From positions 1 through 7,645 of the forward strand of contig DUQY01000002.1 of the NCBI GenBank assembly GCA_012837565.1: a stretch of 7,645 bases of DNA. The letters are read 5' to 3'. Positions within the stretch are counted from its first letter, which is position 1, and every line of letters starts with the position of its first letter. The translations under genes were made by a program, and so were the position numbers. Below are positions 1 to 6,127 of this stretch, piece by piece. The notes beneath the pieces were generated by a model. The model was not told the DNA's origin. It saw nothing but the letters and a program-made list of their open reading frames with translations, and searched no databases. Source of the stretch: Bacteroidales bacterium. Its GTDB lineage: Bacteria; Bacteroidota; Bacteroidia; Bacteroidales; P3.

Positions 1-778
1 AGACTTATTAATTGATTTGTTTCTTCAAACCATTGACCCAACAAGCCTTAATCGTCAAGGGGGAGATGTTGGAACTCAATATAGAACAGGGATATATTAT
101 ATCGACAAAGTAGATATTCCTGTTATTGAAAAGAAAATTGAAGAATTATCTAAGCAATATGAAAGGCCTATTGTTGTTGAAATTCTACCTTTGAAAAACT
201 TTTACGATGCAGAACAGTATCATCAAGATTATTTAGATAATAATAGGGGCGGATATTGTCATATCGGAAAGGATTTGTTTGATTTGGCTAAGAAAGCAAA
301 TCAATATAAAGAAACTGAAACCTACAATCCTTTTAATAAGCCAAGTGATGAGGTTTTGAAAAAGAAACTTTCCAAAATTCAGTACGAAGTAACTCAAGAA
401 AATGCTACTGAGCCTGCTTATAAAAATGAATATTGGGATGAGGACCAAGAGGGTATTTATGTTGATATAACAACAGGAGAGCCTCTTTTTTCTTCCAAGG
501 ATAAGTTTGAGTCGGATTGTGGATGGCCGAGTTTTGCAAAGCCAATTGATTACCATAGGATTGAAGAAGAGGTTGACGATAAGTTTGGAATGATTAGAAC
601 AGAGGTTAGGAGCAAAAAGGGCGACTCACATCTTGGTCATGTTTTCAATGATGGTCCTAAGGAATTGGGTGGCCAGAGATATTGTATAAACAGTGCTTCA
701 CTTCGTTTTATTCCTAAGCAGAAGATGGAAGCAGAAGGATATGCGGAGTTTTTGATTATCTTTGCAAAAGATAAATAA
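1..778 (+). CDS. msrAB: Peptide-methionine sulfoxide reductase MsrA-MsrB fusion, 5' end cut by the window edge
   Basis: This protein repairs oxidised methionine: the MsrA domain reduces the S-sulfoxide and the MsrB domain the R-sulfoxide, normally with thioredoxin as electron donor. The frame is open to the left edge, so the true start and the MsrA catalytic GCFW motif lie outside the window. Counting from the first full codon at base 2 (258 residues visible), the MsrA tail shows GTQYR (24-28), HQDYL (74-78) and a GYCHI cysteine (C86) at the usual resolving position. A short linker leads into a complete MsrB domain (about 115-245). It has CGWPSF (resolving C173), HLGHVFNDGP, and RYCINSASLRF (catalytic C228). 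The 55-residue spacing of the two cysteines fits the family. The CxxC pairs of zinc-binding MsrB are absent, as in PilB-type enzymes. No signal peptide can be assessed. It is the first visible gene of a four-gene operon; thiL follows after 6 bases. Confidence 0.95.
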   Translation, partial: DLLIDLFLQTIDPTSLNRQGGDVGTQYRTGIYYIDKVDIPVIEKKIEELSKQYERPIVVEILPLKNFYDAEQYHQDYLDNNRGGYCHIGKDLFDLAKKANQYKETETYNPFNKPSDEVLKKKLSKIQYEVTQENATEPAYKNEYWDEDQEGIYVDITTGEPLFSSKDKFESDCGWPSFAKPIDYHRIEEEVDDKFGMIRTEVRSKKGDSHLGHVFNDGPKELGGQRYCINSASLRFIPKQKMEAEGYAEFLIIFAKDK

Positions 779-784
779 AATTAA

Positions 785-1825
785 ATGGAAGAGAGAACAG
801 AATTAGAAACAATTGGTGAGTTTGGTCTTATTGAGAGGCTTAACCCACCAAGAGAGATAAGAAACGAGTCAACAATTATTGGTATTGGAGATGATGCAGC
901 GGCTTTAAAGTATAATGATAAGATAATCTTAGTCTCAACAGACGCTATGGTGGAGGGTGTGCATTTCGATATGACTTATACACCACTAAAGCATTTAGGA
1001 CATAAGGCTTGTGTTATTAACTTTTCCGATATCTATGCAATGAACGGAACGCCTAAGCAAATCACAATAACTATTTCGGCAAGTAATCGTTTTTCTGTTG
1101 AGGCCTTAGAAGAGCTTTATTCAGGTATTCATTTGGCATGTGAGAAATATAATGTAGATATTGTTGGGGGTGATACTTGTTCATCTTCTTCTGGACTTTT
1201 TATTTCAATAACAGTAATTGGAGAGGTGGATGAAGATAAGATAGTAAAGAGGAGTGGTGCAAAACCAAACGATTTGCTTTGTGTAACGGGTGATTTGGGA
1301 GGTGCTTATGCAGGATTACTTGTTCTTGAAAGAGAGAAAGTAACCTACCAAGCCAATCCAAATTTCCAGCCAGACTTTTCAACCTACGAATATATTTTAG
1401 AGCGTCAACTAAAACCAGAGGCACAGAAAGAAACCATTGAGTGGTTTAAGGAAAATGATGTTCTTCCAAGCTCAATGATTGATATCTCTGATGGTTTGGC
1501 AAGTGAAACACTTCATCTGTGTAAGAGTTCTGATGTTGGCTGTGAGTTATATATTGAAAAATTGCCAATAGACTATCAAACAGTTAAGACATTAGAGGAG
1601 TTTAAGATTGTGCCAGATGTTGGAGCTTTGAATGGTGGAGAGGATTACGAGCTTCTTTTCACAGCAGATCAGAAAGACTTCGATAAAATAGAAAAGAACG
1701 AGAATATTAAAGTTATTGGTTATATCACAGACAAATCGCAAGGGAACCAACTAATAACACCACAAAATACAACCATCGAGTTAAGGGCTCAGGGTTGGAA
1801 TCATTATAGAAAGGAAGATAAATAA
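785..1825 (+). CDS. thiL: Thiamine-monophosphate kinase ThiL
   Basis: ThiL phosphorylates thiamine monophosphate with ATP to give thiamine diphosphate, the active cofactor, in the cytoplasm. At 346 residues the protein has normal length for the family, and the ThiL motifs are intact in order: GIGDDAAAL (33-41) and STDAMVEGVHFD (51-62) for Mg-ATP and substrate binding, a helix ending in NFSDIYAMNGTP (79-90), VGGDT (127-131), the RSGAKPNDLLCVTGDLGG segment (156-173), MIDISDGL (231-238) and NGGEDYELLF (283-292). The ATG at 785 is chosen because MEERTELETIGEFGLI is the standard N-terminus of Bacteroidota ThiL and leaves 6 bases after the msrAB stop. The next gene begins 1 base after the stop. No other thiamine gene and no TPP riboswitch is visible nearby, so the kinase sits apart from the thiamine biosynthesis genes here. 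Confidence 0.96.
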   Translation: MEERTELETIGEFGLIERLNPPREIRNESTIIGIGDDAAALKYNDKIILVSTDAMVEGVHFDMTYTPLKHLGHKACVINFSDIYAMNGTPKQITITISASNRFSVEALEELYSGIHLACEKYNVDIVGGDTCSSSSGLFISITVIGEVDEDKIVKRSGAKPNDLLCVTGDLGGAYAGLLVLEREKVTYQANPNFQPDFSTYEYILERQLKPEAQKETIEWFKENDVLPSSMIDISDGLASETLHLCKSSDVGCELYIEKLPIDYQTVKTLEEFKIVPDVGALNGGEDYELLFTADQKDFDKIEKNENIKVIGYITDKSQGNQLITPQNTTIELRAQGWNHYRKEDK

Positions 1826-1826
1826 T

Positions 1827-2453
1827 ATGAGTGAGATTAAGAACCTATTACTTGATTTAGGAGGAGTTGTTTTGGATGTTGACTATCATAAGATGGTGGA
1901 TACATTCAAATCTTATAATATACCAGACTTCGATAAGCATTATACACAAAAAGACCAGGTAGAGATAATTGACTTATTTGAAGAAGGAAAGTGTACAATT
2001 GAAGAGTTTAGAAATGGTATAAGGGATTTGGTTGGGGTTAATCTTAGCGACAAACAAATTGATGATGCTTGGTTTTCAATGATAATTGGCTTGCCACAAG
2101 AAAGGATAGAGCTGCTTGGTATGCTTAAACTTAAATATAAGATATATCTTTTCAGCAATACAAATGAGCTTCATATTGAAATGCTTAAAAAGAAGTATGA
2201 AGAGGATTTTGGTTTCGATATATTCCAAACTCTATTCAATAAGGCATATTTCTCCAATGAAATAAAGCGAAGGAAACCACACCCAGAATCTTTCCAGTGG
2301 CTATTAGATGATGCAGGAATTAAGGCAGAGGAAACCCTATTTATTGAAGATACCCTACACCATATTGAAGGAGCTAAGAAAGTTGGACTTCAAACCTATT
2401 GGCTTACTGGTGGAGAAACAATAATTGATCTCTACGATAAAAAGATAATATAA
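1827..2453 (+). CDS. HAD-family phosphatase, YihX-like (subfamily IA)
   Basis: This 208-residue cytoplasmic protein is probably a phosphatase for a small phosphorylated metabolite. The HAD motifs are visible: motif I LLLDLGGVVLD with nucleophile D10, motif II LFSNTN (S110), motif III lysine in KRRKPHP (K150), and motif IV FIEDTLHHIEGAKK (E184, D185). An alpha-helical cap lies between motifs I and II (about 17-100). The second Asp of the classic DxD motif is Gly (G12). That is also true of E. coli YihX, an active alpha-D-glucose-1-phosphate phosphatase with DLGN, so it does not imply loss of activity. Motif IV has ED where DD is more usual. SNTN, RKP and IEGA all match the YihX-like group, but the substrate cannot be read from the sequence. 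The start is 1 base after the thiL stop, and the stop overlaps the next start as TAATG, indicating translational coupling. Confidence 0.88.
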   Translation: MSEIKNLLLDLGGVVLDVDYHKMVDTFKSYNIPDFDKHYTQKDQVEIIDLFEEGKCTIEEFRNGIRDLVGVNLSDKQIDDAWFSMIIGLPQERIELLGMLKLKYKIYLFSNTNELHIEMLKKKYEEDFGFDIFQTLFNKAYFSNEIKRRKPHPESFQWLLDDAGIKAEETLFIEDTLHHIEGAKKVGLQTYWLTGGETIIDLYDKKII

Positions 2454-2761
2454 TGAAAATTAGTCTACCCTCTTTTGTAAATAAGAAGAATATTATCAAA
2501 CTACTTATCAATAGGTATTTTTTGATAGGGGTAGCCTTCCTTTTATTAATAATACTTGGAGAGAACAGCATCGTTTATAGCTATAAACTCCATAAGCAAT
2601 TAAATGAGATGAAGCTTAAGAAGGAGTTCTACATAGAGGAGATTAAGCAAGATAGTATTAATATCATAAGGCTTAAGACCGATATGGAAGCAATTGAAAA
2701 GTATGGCAGGGAAAAATACTTAATGAAAAAGGATAACGAAGATATATTCATTATTCGATAA
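2453..2761 (+). CDS. FtsB/DivIC-like septum formation initiator protein
   Basis: This is a small bitopic membrane protein (102 residues) of the FtsB/DivIC family, which in other bacteria pairs with FtsL and FtsQ/DivIB to activate septal wall synthesis. A basic N-terminal segment (about 1-21) is followed by one membrane helix (about 22-37, RYFLIGVAFLLLIILG). The ENSI segment comes next, then a charged coiled coil (about 45-82) in the periplasm. The C-terminal motif EKYGREKYLMKKDNEDIFII is the family signature (usual form E-x-x-ARExYxMxxxxExxF). Length and layout fit Bacteroidota members, which are usually annotated as septum formation initiators. The gene overlaps the HAD stop codon by one base (TAATG) and is the last gene of the operon, with a terminator 7 bases beyond its stop. 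FtsB and DivIC cannot be told apart here, so no symbol is given. Confidence 0.88.
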   Translation: MKISLPSFVNKKNIIKLLINRYFLIGVAFLLLIILGENSIVYSYKLHKQLNEMKLKKEFYIEEIKQDSINIIRLKTDMEAIEKYGREKYLMKKDNEDIFIIR

Positions 2762-2767
2762 GATCAA

Positions 2768-2805
2768 AAGAGAGACTATAATAATTATAGTCTCTCTTCT
2801 TTTTT
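2768..2805 (+). terminator. Intrinsic terminator of the msrAB-thiL-HAD-ftsB operon
   Basis: A perfect 14-bp stem (2768-2781 with 2785-2798, core AGAGAGACTATAA) with a 3-base loop TAA is followed on the plus strand by six T's (2800-2805). It starts 7 bases after the ftsB-like stop. Read on the minus strand, the same hairpin lies 41 bases beyond the lipoprotein stop and is followed by a weaker T-run (TTTTGATC), so it may also stop transcription from that side. Confidence 0.9.
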
Positions 2806-2838
2806 CAACAAAGGTTCGTTTAATATGAAAGTCTAATC

Positions 2839-3072
2839 TTATTGATTGTTTCCATGATGACCATGACCGCCACCAGAGTTTCCTCCATGATGATTTCCTG
2901 TTCCTGTACCTGAGCAAGTCCCTGTTTCAGTTCCTTGTCCAGTTCCTGCCATTATTTCTGTTTGGAAATCTTCCCAATCGGTTTGACCATTATCATCAAA
3001 CATCTCTTGACATGATGAAACTCCAAATAAAGCAGCAGTAGATAATAATAAAATAAATAATGTCTTTTTCAT
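2839..3072 (-). CDS. Small Gly/His-rich lipoprotein, unrecognised
   Basis: I do not recognise this family. The 77-residue product begins with a clear lipoprotein signal: MKKTLFILLLSTAALFGVSSC, with lipobox VSSC and lipidated C21. The mature part would be only 57 residues. Positions 22-40 are acidic (EMFDD, DWEDFQTE), which resembles the acidic residues after the Cys that serve as a surface-export signal in some Bacteroidota lipoproteins. From G43 on it is low complexity: GT/GQ/GN dipeptides (14 Gly in 35 residues), one further cysteine (C53), and a His-rich tail (H61, H62, H70, H72, H73) ending GHHGNNQ. The tail could bind divalent metal or be a flexible spacer; this is inference only. Signal peptide, lipobox and an upstream -7 box support a real gene. 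It is transcribed alone, downstream of folC and convergent with the ftsB-like gene. Confidence 0.8.
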   Translation of the reverse strand: MKKTLFILLLSTAALFGVSSCQEMFDDNGQTDWEDFQTEIMAGTGQGTETGTCSGTGTGNHHGGNSGGGHGHHGNNQ

Positions 3073-3101
3073 AATGAAAACTTATTAATTGTTAGAGACA
3101 G

Positions 3102-3109
3102 CAAATATA
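3102..3109 (-). promoter_or_regulatory. Bacteroidota -7 promoter box for the lipoprotein gene
   Basis: On the minus strand this reads TATATTTG, an exact match to the TAnnTTTG consensus. It ends 29 bases before the lipoprotein start codon. No convincing TTG -33 element is found at the usual spacing (a TTTG at 3123-3126 is too close, with a 13-base spacer), so strength is uncertain. Confidence 0.6.
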
Positions 3110-3154
3110 TGAATAAAACTTGCAAAAAGAAATAAAAATCGAATAAAAATATAT

Positions 3155-4441
3155 TTAGACTACCTCAGCCACAGTAAAAGTACTACCTCCCACAAAGACT
3201 AAGTCACCTTTCATAGCCTTGGTTTGTGCAGCTCTTAAGGCATCTTGAACAGATGAATAAATGCTATAATTTAATCCTGTTTCTCTTGCCTTTTCTGCCA
3301 ATATCTCAACCTCTAATCCCCTTGGAATATCGGCTTTGCAAAGATAATAATCAGCTTTCTTTGGTAATAAACTTAGAACCTTATCAATCTCCTTATCATT
3401 AACCATACCCAAAACAAAATGTAGGTTATTATGAGGCGTTTGACTTATTTGTTTAATTATATAATTCAAGCCATCTTCATTATGCCCAGTATCGCAGATT
3501 GTCAAAGGATTTTCAGAAAGTGTTTGCCACCTTCCCATAAGTTTAGCATTTGTTTGAAGATTAAGAAAACCTTGTCTTATCTCTTGTTCACTAAACTTAT
3601 AACCTAATTTTCCCAATACATCGATAGCAGAAATAACTGTTATAATATTCTTAGTTTGATAGTCGCCACTTAAAACAGAAACCAAATCCTTGTAAATTAA
3701 ATCACCTTTTTTATAAATATCAAGAATAAGCTTAGAATCAAGATGACGAGCGTTTCTTATGCTATATATTTGGTCAGCAAAGTAAATAGGAGAATCGTTT
3801 TCTCTTGCCTTACTAATAAAAACAGGGGATGTCTCCTTATGTGTTTGACCAATAATAACAGGAGTATTTTCTTTTATAATACCAGCCTTTTCTCCTGCAA
3901 TAGAAGAAAGGTCTTCCCCTAAAAACATTGTATGGTCTATTCCTATATTAGTAATTATTGACATTAGAGGAGAAAGGACATTAGTAGAATCTAATTTTCC
4001 ACCCATTCCAACTTCAATAATTGCAATATCAACCTTTTGTTCTTCAAAATACTTAAACGCCATAGCAACAGCAGTTTCAAAGAATGAGGGTTGAATCTCT
4101 TCAATTGTACTATTATTCTTCTTAACAAAATCTACAACCCATTCCCTACTAACCTTCTCGCCATTTACTAATATTCTTTCTCTAAAGTCTTTTAAATGAG
4201 GAGAAGTATGGAGTCCAACCTTTAATCCTTTTTCCCTAAGCAAAGATGCCAAAAGATGAGATGTTGAACCCTTCCCATTAGTTCCAGCCACATGAATAGC
4301 CTTAAACTTATGCTGAGGATTATCCAAAGCCTCCATTAAAGCAATAGTATTTCCCAAGTCCGACTTATAAGCCGCTGCTCCAATTCTCTGAAACATAGGT
4401 AAGAAAGTAAAAAGATAATTTATAGTCTCGTCGTAATTCAT
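3155..4441 (-). CDS. folC: Dihydrofolate synthase / folylpolyglutamate synthase FolC
   Basis: FolC is a cytoplasmic Mur-ligase-family enzyme that uses ATP to join L-glutamate to dihydropteroate and then adds further glutamates to folates. With the start at 4441 it has 428 residues, typical for the family. Motifs in order: P-loop AGTNGKGST (52-60), the omega-loop HTSPHLKDFRERI (78-90), FFETAVAMAF (120-129), EVGMGGKLDSTNV (143-155), IDHTMFLG (168-175), and AGEKAGIIK (182-190) with the lysine that is usually carbamylated (K185). The C-terminal domain has LMGRWQ (301-306), DTGHNEDGL (317-325) and GSTFTVAEVV at the end. The frame stays open to an ATG at 4471, but MNYDETINYLFTFLPMFQRIGAAAYKSDL is the standard Bacteroidota start. 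The upstream -7 box would leave that longer form almost no leader. Whether it makes both activities or one cannot be settled by reading. Confidence 0.96.
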   Translation of the reverse strand: MNYDETINYLFTFLPMFQRIGAAAYKSDLGNTIALMEALDNPQHKFKAIHVAGTNGKGSTSHLLASLLREKGLKVGLHTSPHLKDFRERILVNGEKVSREWVVDFVKKNNSTIEEIQPSFFETAVAMAFKYFEEQKVDIAIIEVGMGGKLDSTNVLSPLMSIITNIGIDHTMFLGEDLSSIAGEKAGIIKENTPVIIGQTHKETSPVFISKARENDSPIYFADQIYSIRNARHLDSKLILDIYKKGDLIYKDLVSVLSGDYQTKNIITVISAIDVLGKLGYKFSEQEIRQGFLNLQTNAKLMGRWQTLSENPLTICDTGHNEDGLNYIIKQISQTPHNNLHFVLGMVNDKEIDKVLSLLPKKADYYLCKADIPRGLEVEILAEKARETGLNYSIYSSVQDALRAAQTKAMKGDLVFVGGSTFTVAEVV

Positions 4442-4485
4442 AACCTCTTTTATTTTAAAATAAGAAGGCAAAGTTAATCAAAAAA

Positions 4486-4493
4486 CAAATATA
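4486..4493 (-). promoter_or_regulatory. Bacteroidota -7 promoter box for folC
   Basis: Minus strand TATATTTG, an exact TAnnTTTG match, 44 bases before the ATG at 4441. The -33 region expected about 17-23 bases upstream (around 4511-4517) falls inside the glyA terminator hairpin and shows no TTG. The box therefore stands without a recognisable partner. Confidence 0.55.
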
Positions 4494-4500
4494 CAGACCA

Positions 4501-4532
4501 CAAAAAAAGGCAGACTGTTATTAGTCTGCCTT
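4501..4532 (-). terminator. Intrinsic terminator of glyA
   Basis: On the minus strand, 25 bases after the glyA stop, a 10-bp perfect stem (4523-4532 with 4507-4516; AAGGCAGACT and its complement) with a 6-base loop is followed by a run of seven T's (4508-4502), two of which could also pair with the stem base. This is a textbook terminator and separates glyA from folC. Confidence 0.92.
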
Positions 4533-4556
4533 AGTGTATTTAATGGTTAAAGTATT

Positions 4557-5837
4557 TTACCAAGCGAAAAGAGGACGTTTGTTCATCATTTCGTTAACTT
4601 GTTTTCTTACTTTAGTGATATTTGCTTCGTTATTAACGTCTGTTAGAACTAGGTCTATCATTTCAGCAATTGCTTCCATTTCATTTTCCTTAACTCCACG
4701 TGTTGTGATAGCTGCAGTTCCTAAACGGATACCTGAGGTTTGGAATGGTGAGCGTGAATCGAAAGGTACCATGTTCTTATTAATGGTAATGTCAGCCTTA
4801 ACCAATGTGTTTTCAGCTACCTTACCTGTAAGTTCTGGGAACTTAGCTCTAAGGTCAATAAGGATTAAGTGGTTATCTGTTCCGCCAGAAACAACTTTAT
4901 AACCTCTTGTAATCATTGCAGAAGCAAGAGCATCAGCGTTTTTCTTAACTTGTTTTAAGTAATCACCGTATCCTGGAGTTAGAGCTTCACCAAAAGCAAT
5001 AGCCTTAGCAGCAATAACGTGCTCAAGTGGTCCTCCTTGAATTCCTGGGAAAACGGCAGAGTCTAAAAGTGCAGACATCATTCTAATTTCTCCCTTAGGT
5101 GTTTTCTTACCCCATGGATTTGGGAAGTCTTTTCCTACTAGTATCATACCACCTCTTGGTCCACGAAGAGTTTTATGTGTTGTAGTAGTACAGATATGGC
5201 AATACTCAACAGCATTATTTAATATCCCTTTAGCAATTAGACCAGCTGGGTGAGCAATGTCTCCCATTAAGATAGCTCCTACTTTGTCAGCAATAGCACG
5301 CATTCTCTTCCAATCCATATCTCTTGAATAAGCAGATGCACCACCTACAATAAGTTTTGGTTTATGCTCAAGAGCAAGTTGTTCCATCTTATCATAGTTA
5401 ATTCTACCTGTTTCTTCGTCTACTCCGTATGCGATTGGGTTGTAGTTAATACCTGAAGCATTTACTGGAGAACCATGAGTAAGGTGACCACCGTGGTTAA
5501 GGTCTAAGCCCATGAAAGTATCTCCAACATTCAAACAAGCAAGGAAGACAGCCATATTAGCTTGTGCTCCTGAGTGAGGTTGAACGTTTGCATATTCTGC
5601 ACCAAACAATTCCTTAGCTCTATCAATAGCTAATTGTTCTGATTGGTCCACAATTTGGCATCCACCATAATATCTTTTTCCTGGGTAACCCTCAGCGTAT
5701 TTGTTAGTCATAACCGAACCCATTGCTTCCATAACTTGTTCTGAAACAAAGTTCTCAGATGCTATCAGCTCAAGGCCTTGTAATTGTCTTTCTTTTTCCT
5801 GAGCTATCAGGTCAAAGATTTTTGTGTCTCTTGTCAT
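4557..5837 (-). CDS. glyA: Serine hydroxymethyltransferase GlyA
   Basis: GlyA is a PLP enzyme that converts serine and tetrahydrofolate to glycine and 5,10-methylene-tetrahydrofolate, the main entry of one-carbon units. The 426-residue protein is full length for the bacterial family. Seen in order: LELIASENFVS (22-32), NKYAEGYPGKRYYGGC (45-60), QPHSGAQANMAVF (86-98), HGGHLTHGSP (115-124), the PLP-contacting DIAHPAGL (193-200, D193 and H196), TTTTHKTLRGPRGG (217-230) with the Schiff-base lysine K222, PGIQGGP (264-270), and SGIRLGTAAITTRG (368-381). All catalytic positions look intact. The ATG at 5837 gives the normal N-terminus and a leader of about 30 bases from the predicted promoter. That leader is too short for a riboswitch. 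The gene is monocistronic between its promoter and terminator; its product links functionally to neighbouring folC, which supplies folate polyglutamates. Confidence 0.98.
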   Translation of the reverse strand: MTRDTKIFDLIAQEKERQLQGLELIASENFVSEQVMEAMGSVMTNKYAEGYPGKRYYGGCQIVDQSEQLAIDRAKELFGAEYANVQPHSGAQANMAVFLACLNVGDTFMGLDLNHGGHLTHGSPVNASGINYNPIAYGVDEETGRINYDKMEQLALEHKPKLIVGGASAYSRDMDWKRMRAIADKVGAILMGDIAHPAGLIAKGILNNAVEYCHICTTTTHKTLRGPRGGMILVGKDFPNPWGKKTPKGEIRMMSALLDSAVFPGIQGGPLEHVIAAKAIAFGEALTPGYGDYLKQVKKNADALASAMITRGYKVVSGGTDNHLILIDLRAKFPELTGKVAENTLVKADITINKNMVPFDSRSPFQTSGIRLGTAAITTRGVKENEMEAIAEMIDLVLTDVNNEANITKVRKQVNEMMNKRPLFAW

Positions 5838-5875
5838 TTTGTATATTTTTTCGTTAAATGTTTGTTTTAATGATG

Positions 5876-5903
5876 CAAAGATAAGATTTTATTTTGTCAT
5901 CAA
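5876..5903 (-). promoter_or_regulatory. glyA promoter (-33 TTG / -7 TATCTTTG)
   Basis: On the minus strand the -7 box TATCTTTG (5883-5876) matches TAnnTTTG exactly and lies 38 bases before the glyA ATG. A CTTG at 5904-5901 supplies TTG as a -33 element with a 17-base spacer. It is the best complete promoter in the window. Confidence 0.7.
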
Positions 5904-5968
5904 GTCTATATTTTTTACTTTTATAGCATAAAACAATAATAAATCAAATGGATATGTAATAGAAACTT

Positions 5969-6002
5969 AGATTTAAAATTTCTAACTTCTAATTTTAGAT
6001 CT
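5969..6002. repeat. A+T-rich inverted repeat in the glyA upstream region
   Basis: A 12-bp stem (5969-5980 with 5991-6002) with one G-T wobble (5973/5998) encloses a 10-base loop. No T-run follows on the minus strand and the pairing there includes an A-C mismatch, so it is not a standard terminator for the TPR gene. It may be chance in A+T-rich DNA. Confidence 0.4.
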
Positions 6003-6024
6003 TCGCTTCAGTTTGCTAACTCTT

Positions 6025-6044
6025 TGTTTTAATTTTTTAAAACA
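6025..6044. repeat. Short A+T-rich inverted repeat
   Basis: An 8-bp perfect stem, TGTTTTAA with TTAAAACA (6025-6032 and 6037-6044), around a four-T loop. It directly abuts the 21-base tandem repeat. It is the nearest hairpin downstream of the TPR gene stop (minus strand) but has no T-tract, so terminator function is doubtful. Confidence 0.4.
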
Positions 6045-6105
6045 GCGTTTCAAGAAATTCTTTCTTTGATTCAGGAAATTCTTTCAGCGTTTCATTTTCT
6101 TTATG
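6043..6105. repeat. Three-unit 21-bp tandem repeat downstream of the TPR gene
   Basis: Three adjacent 21-base units occupy 6043-6063, 6064-6084 and 6085-6105. Units 1 and 2 match at 16 of 21 positions, sharing TTCA and GAAATTCTTT. Units 1 and 3 share the first ten bases, CAGCGTTTCA, exactly. On the minus strand all three lie in one open frame of 27 codons (6120 down to 6040, stop at 6037-6039) without an ATG. Each unit is seven codons; two of them read KEFPESK and KEFLETL. Confidence 0.7.
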
Positions 6106-6127
6106 TAGTGAAGGGGAAAATTAGATA

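Noticed and set aside
17..19. TTG at 17 as the start of the Msr protein
   Set aside because: The frame is open to the left edge and the residues before it (D L L I D) continue the MsrA domain, so the gene is cut by the window rather than starting here.
233..556. Minus-strand open frame of 107 codons opposite msrAB
   Set aside because: Shadow of the msrAB reading frame; its hydrophobic look comes from reading A/G-rich codons backwards. The minus-strand frames at 1200-1424, 1940-2158 and 2720-2917 were rejected for the same reason.
1827..2453. Naming the HAD protein a thiamine-phosphate phosphatase because it follows thiL
   Set aside because: Gene order alone does not support a substrate; motifs only place it in the YihX-like group.
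4534..4902. Plus-strand open frame of 122 codons inside glyA
   Set aside because: It lies antisense to a highly conserved serine hydroxymethyltransferase and shows no recognisable domain of its own.
5838..5875. Glycine or other riboswitch in the glyA leader
   Set aside because: The predicted promoter leaves a leader of only about 30 bases with no folded domain.
6043..6105. CRISPR array
   Set aside because: The 21-base units are directly adjacent, imperfect and only three in number, with no spacers and no cas genes.
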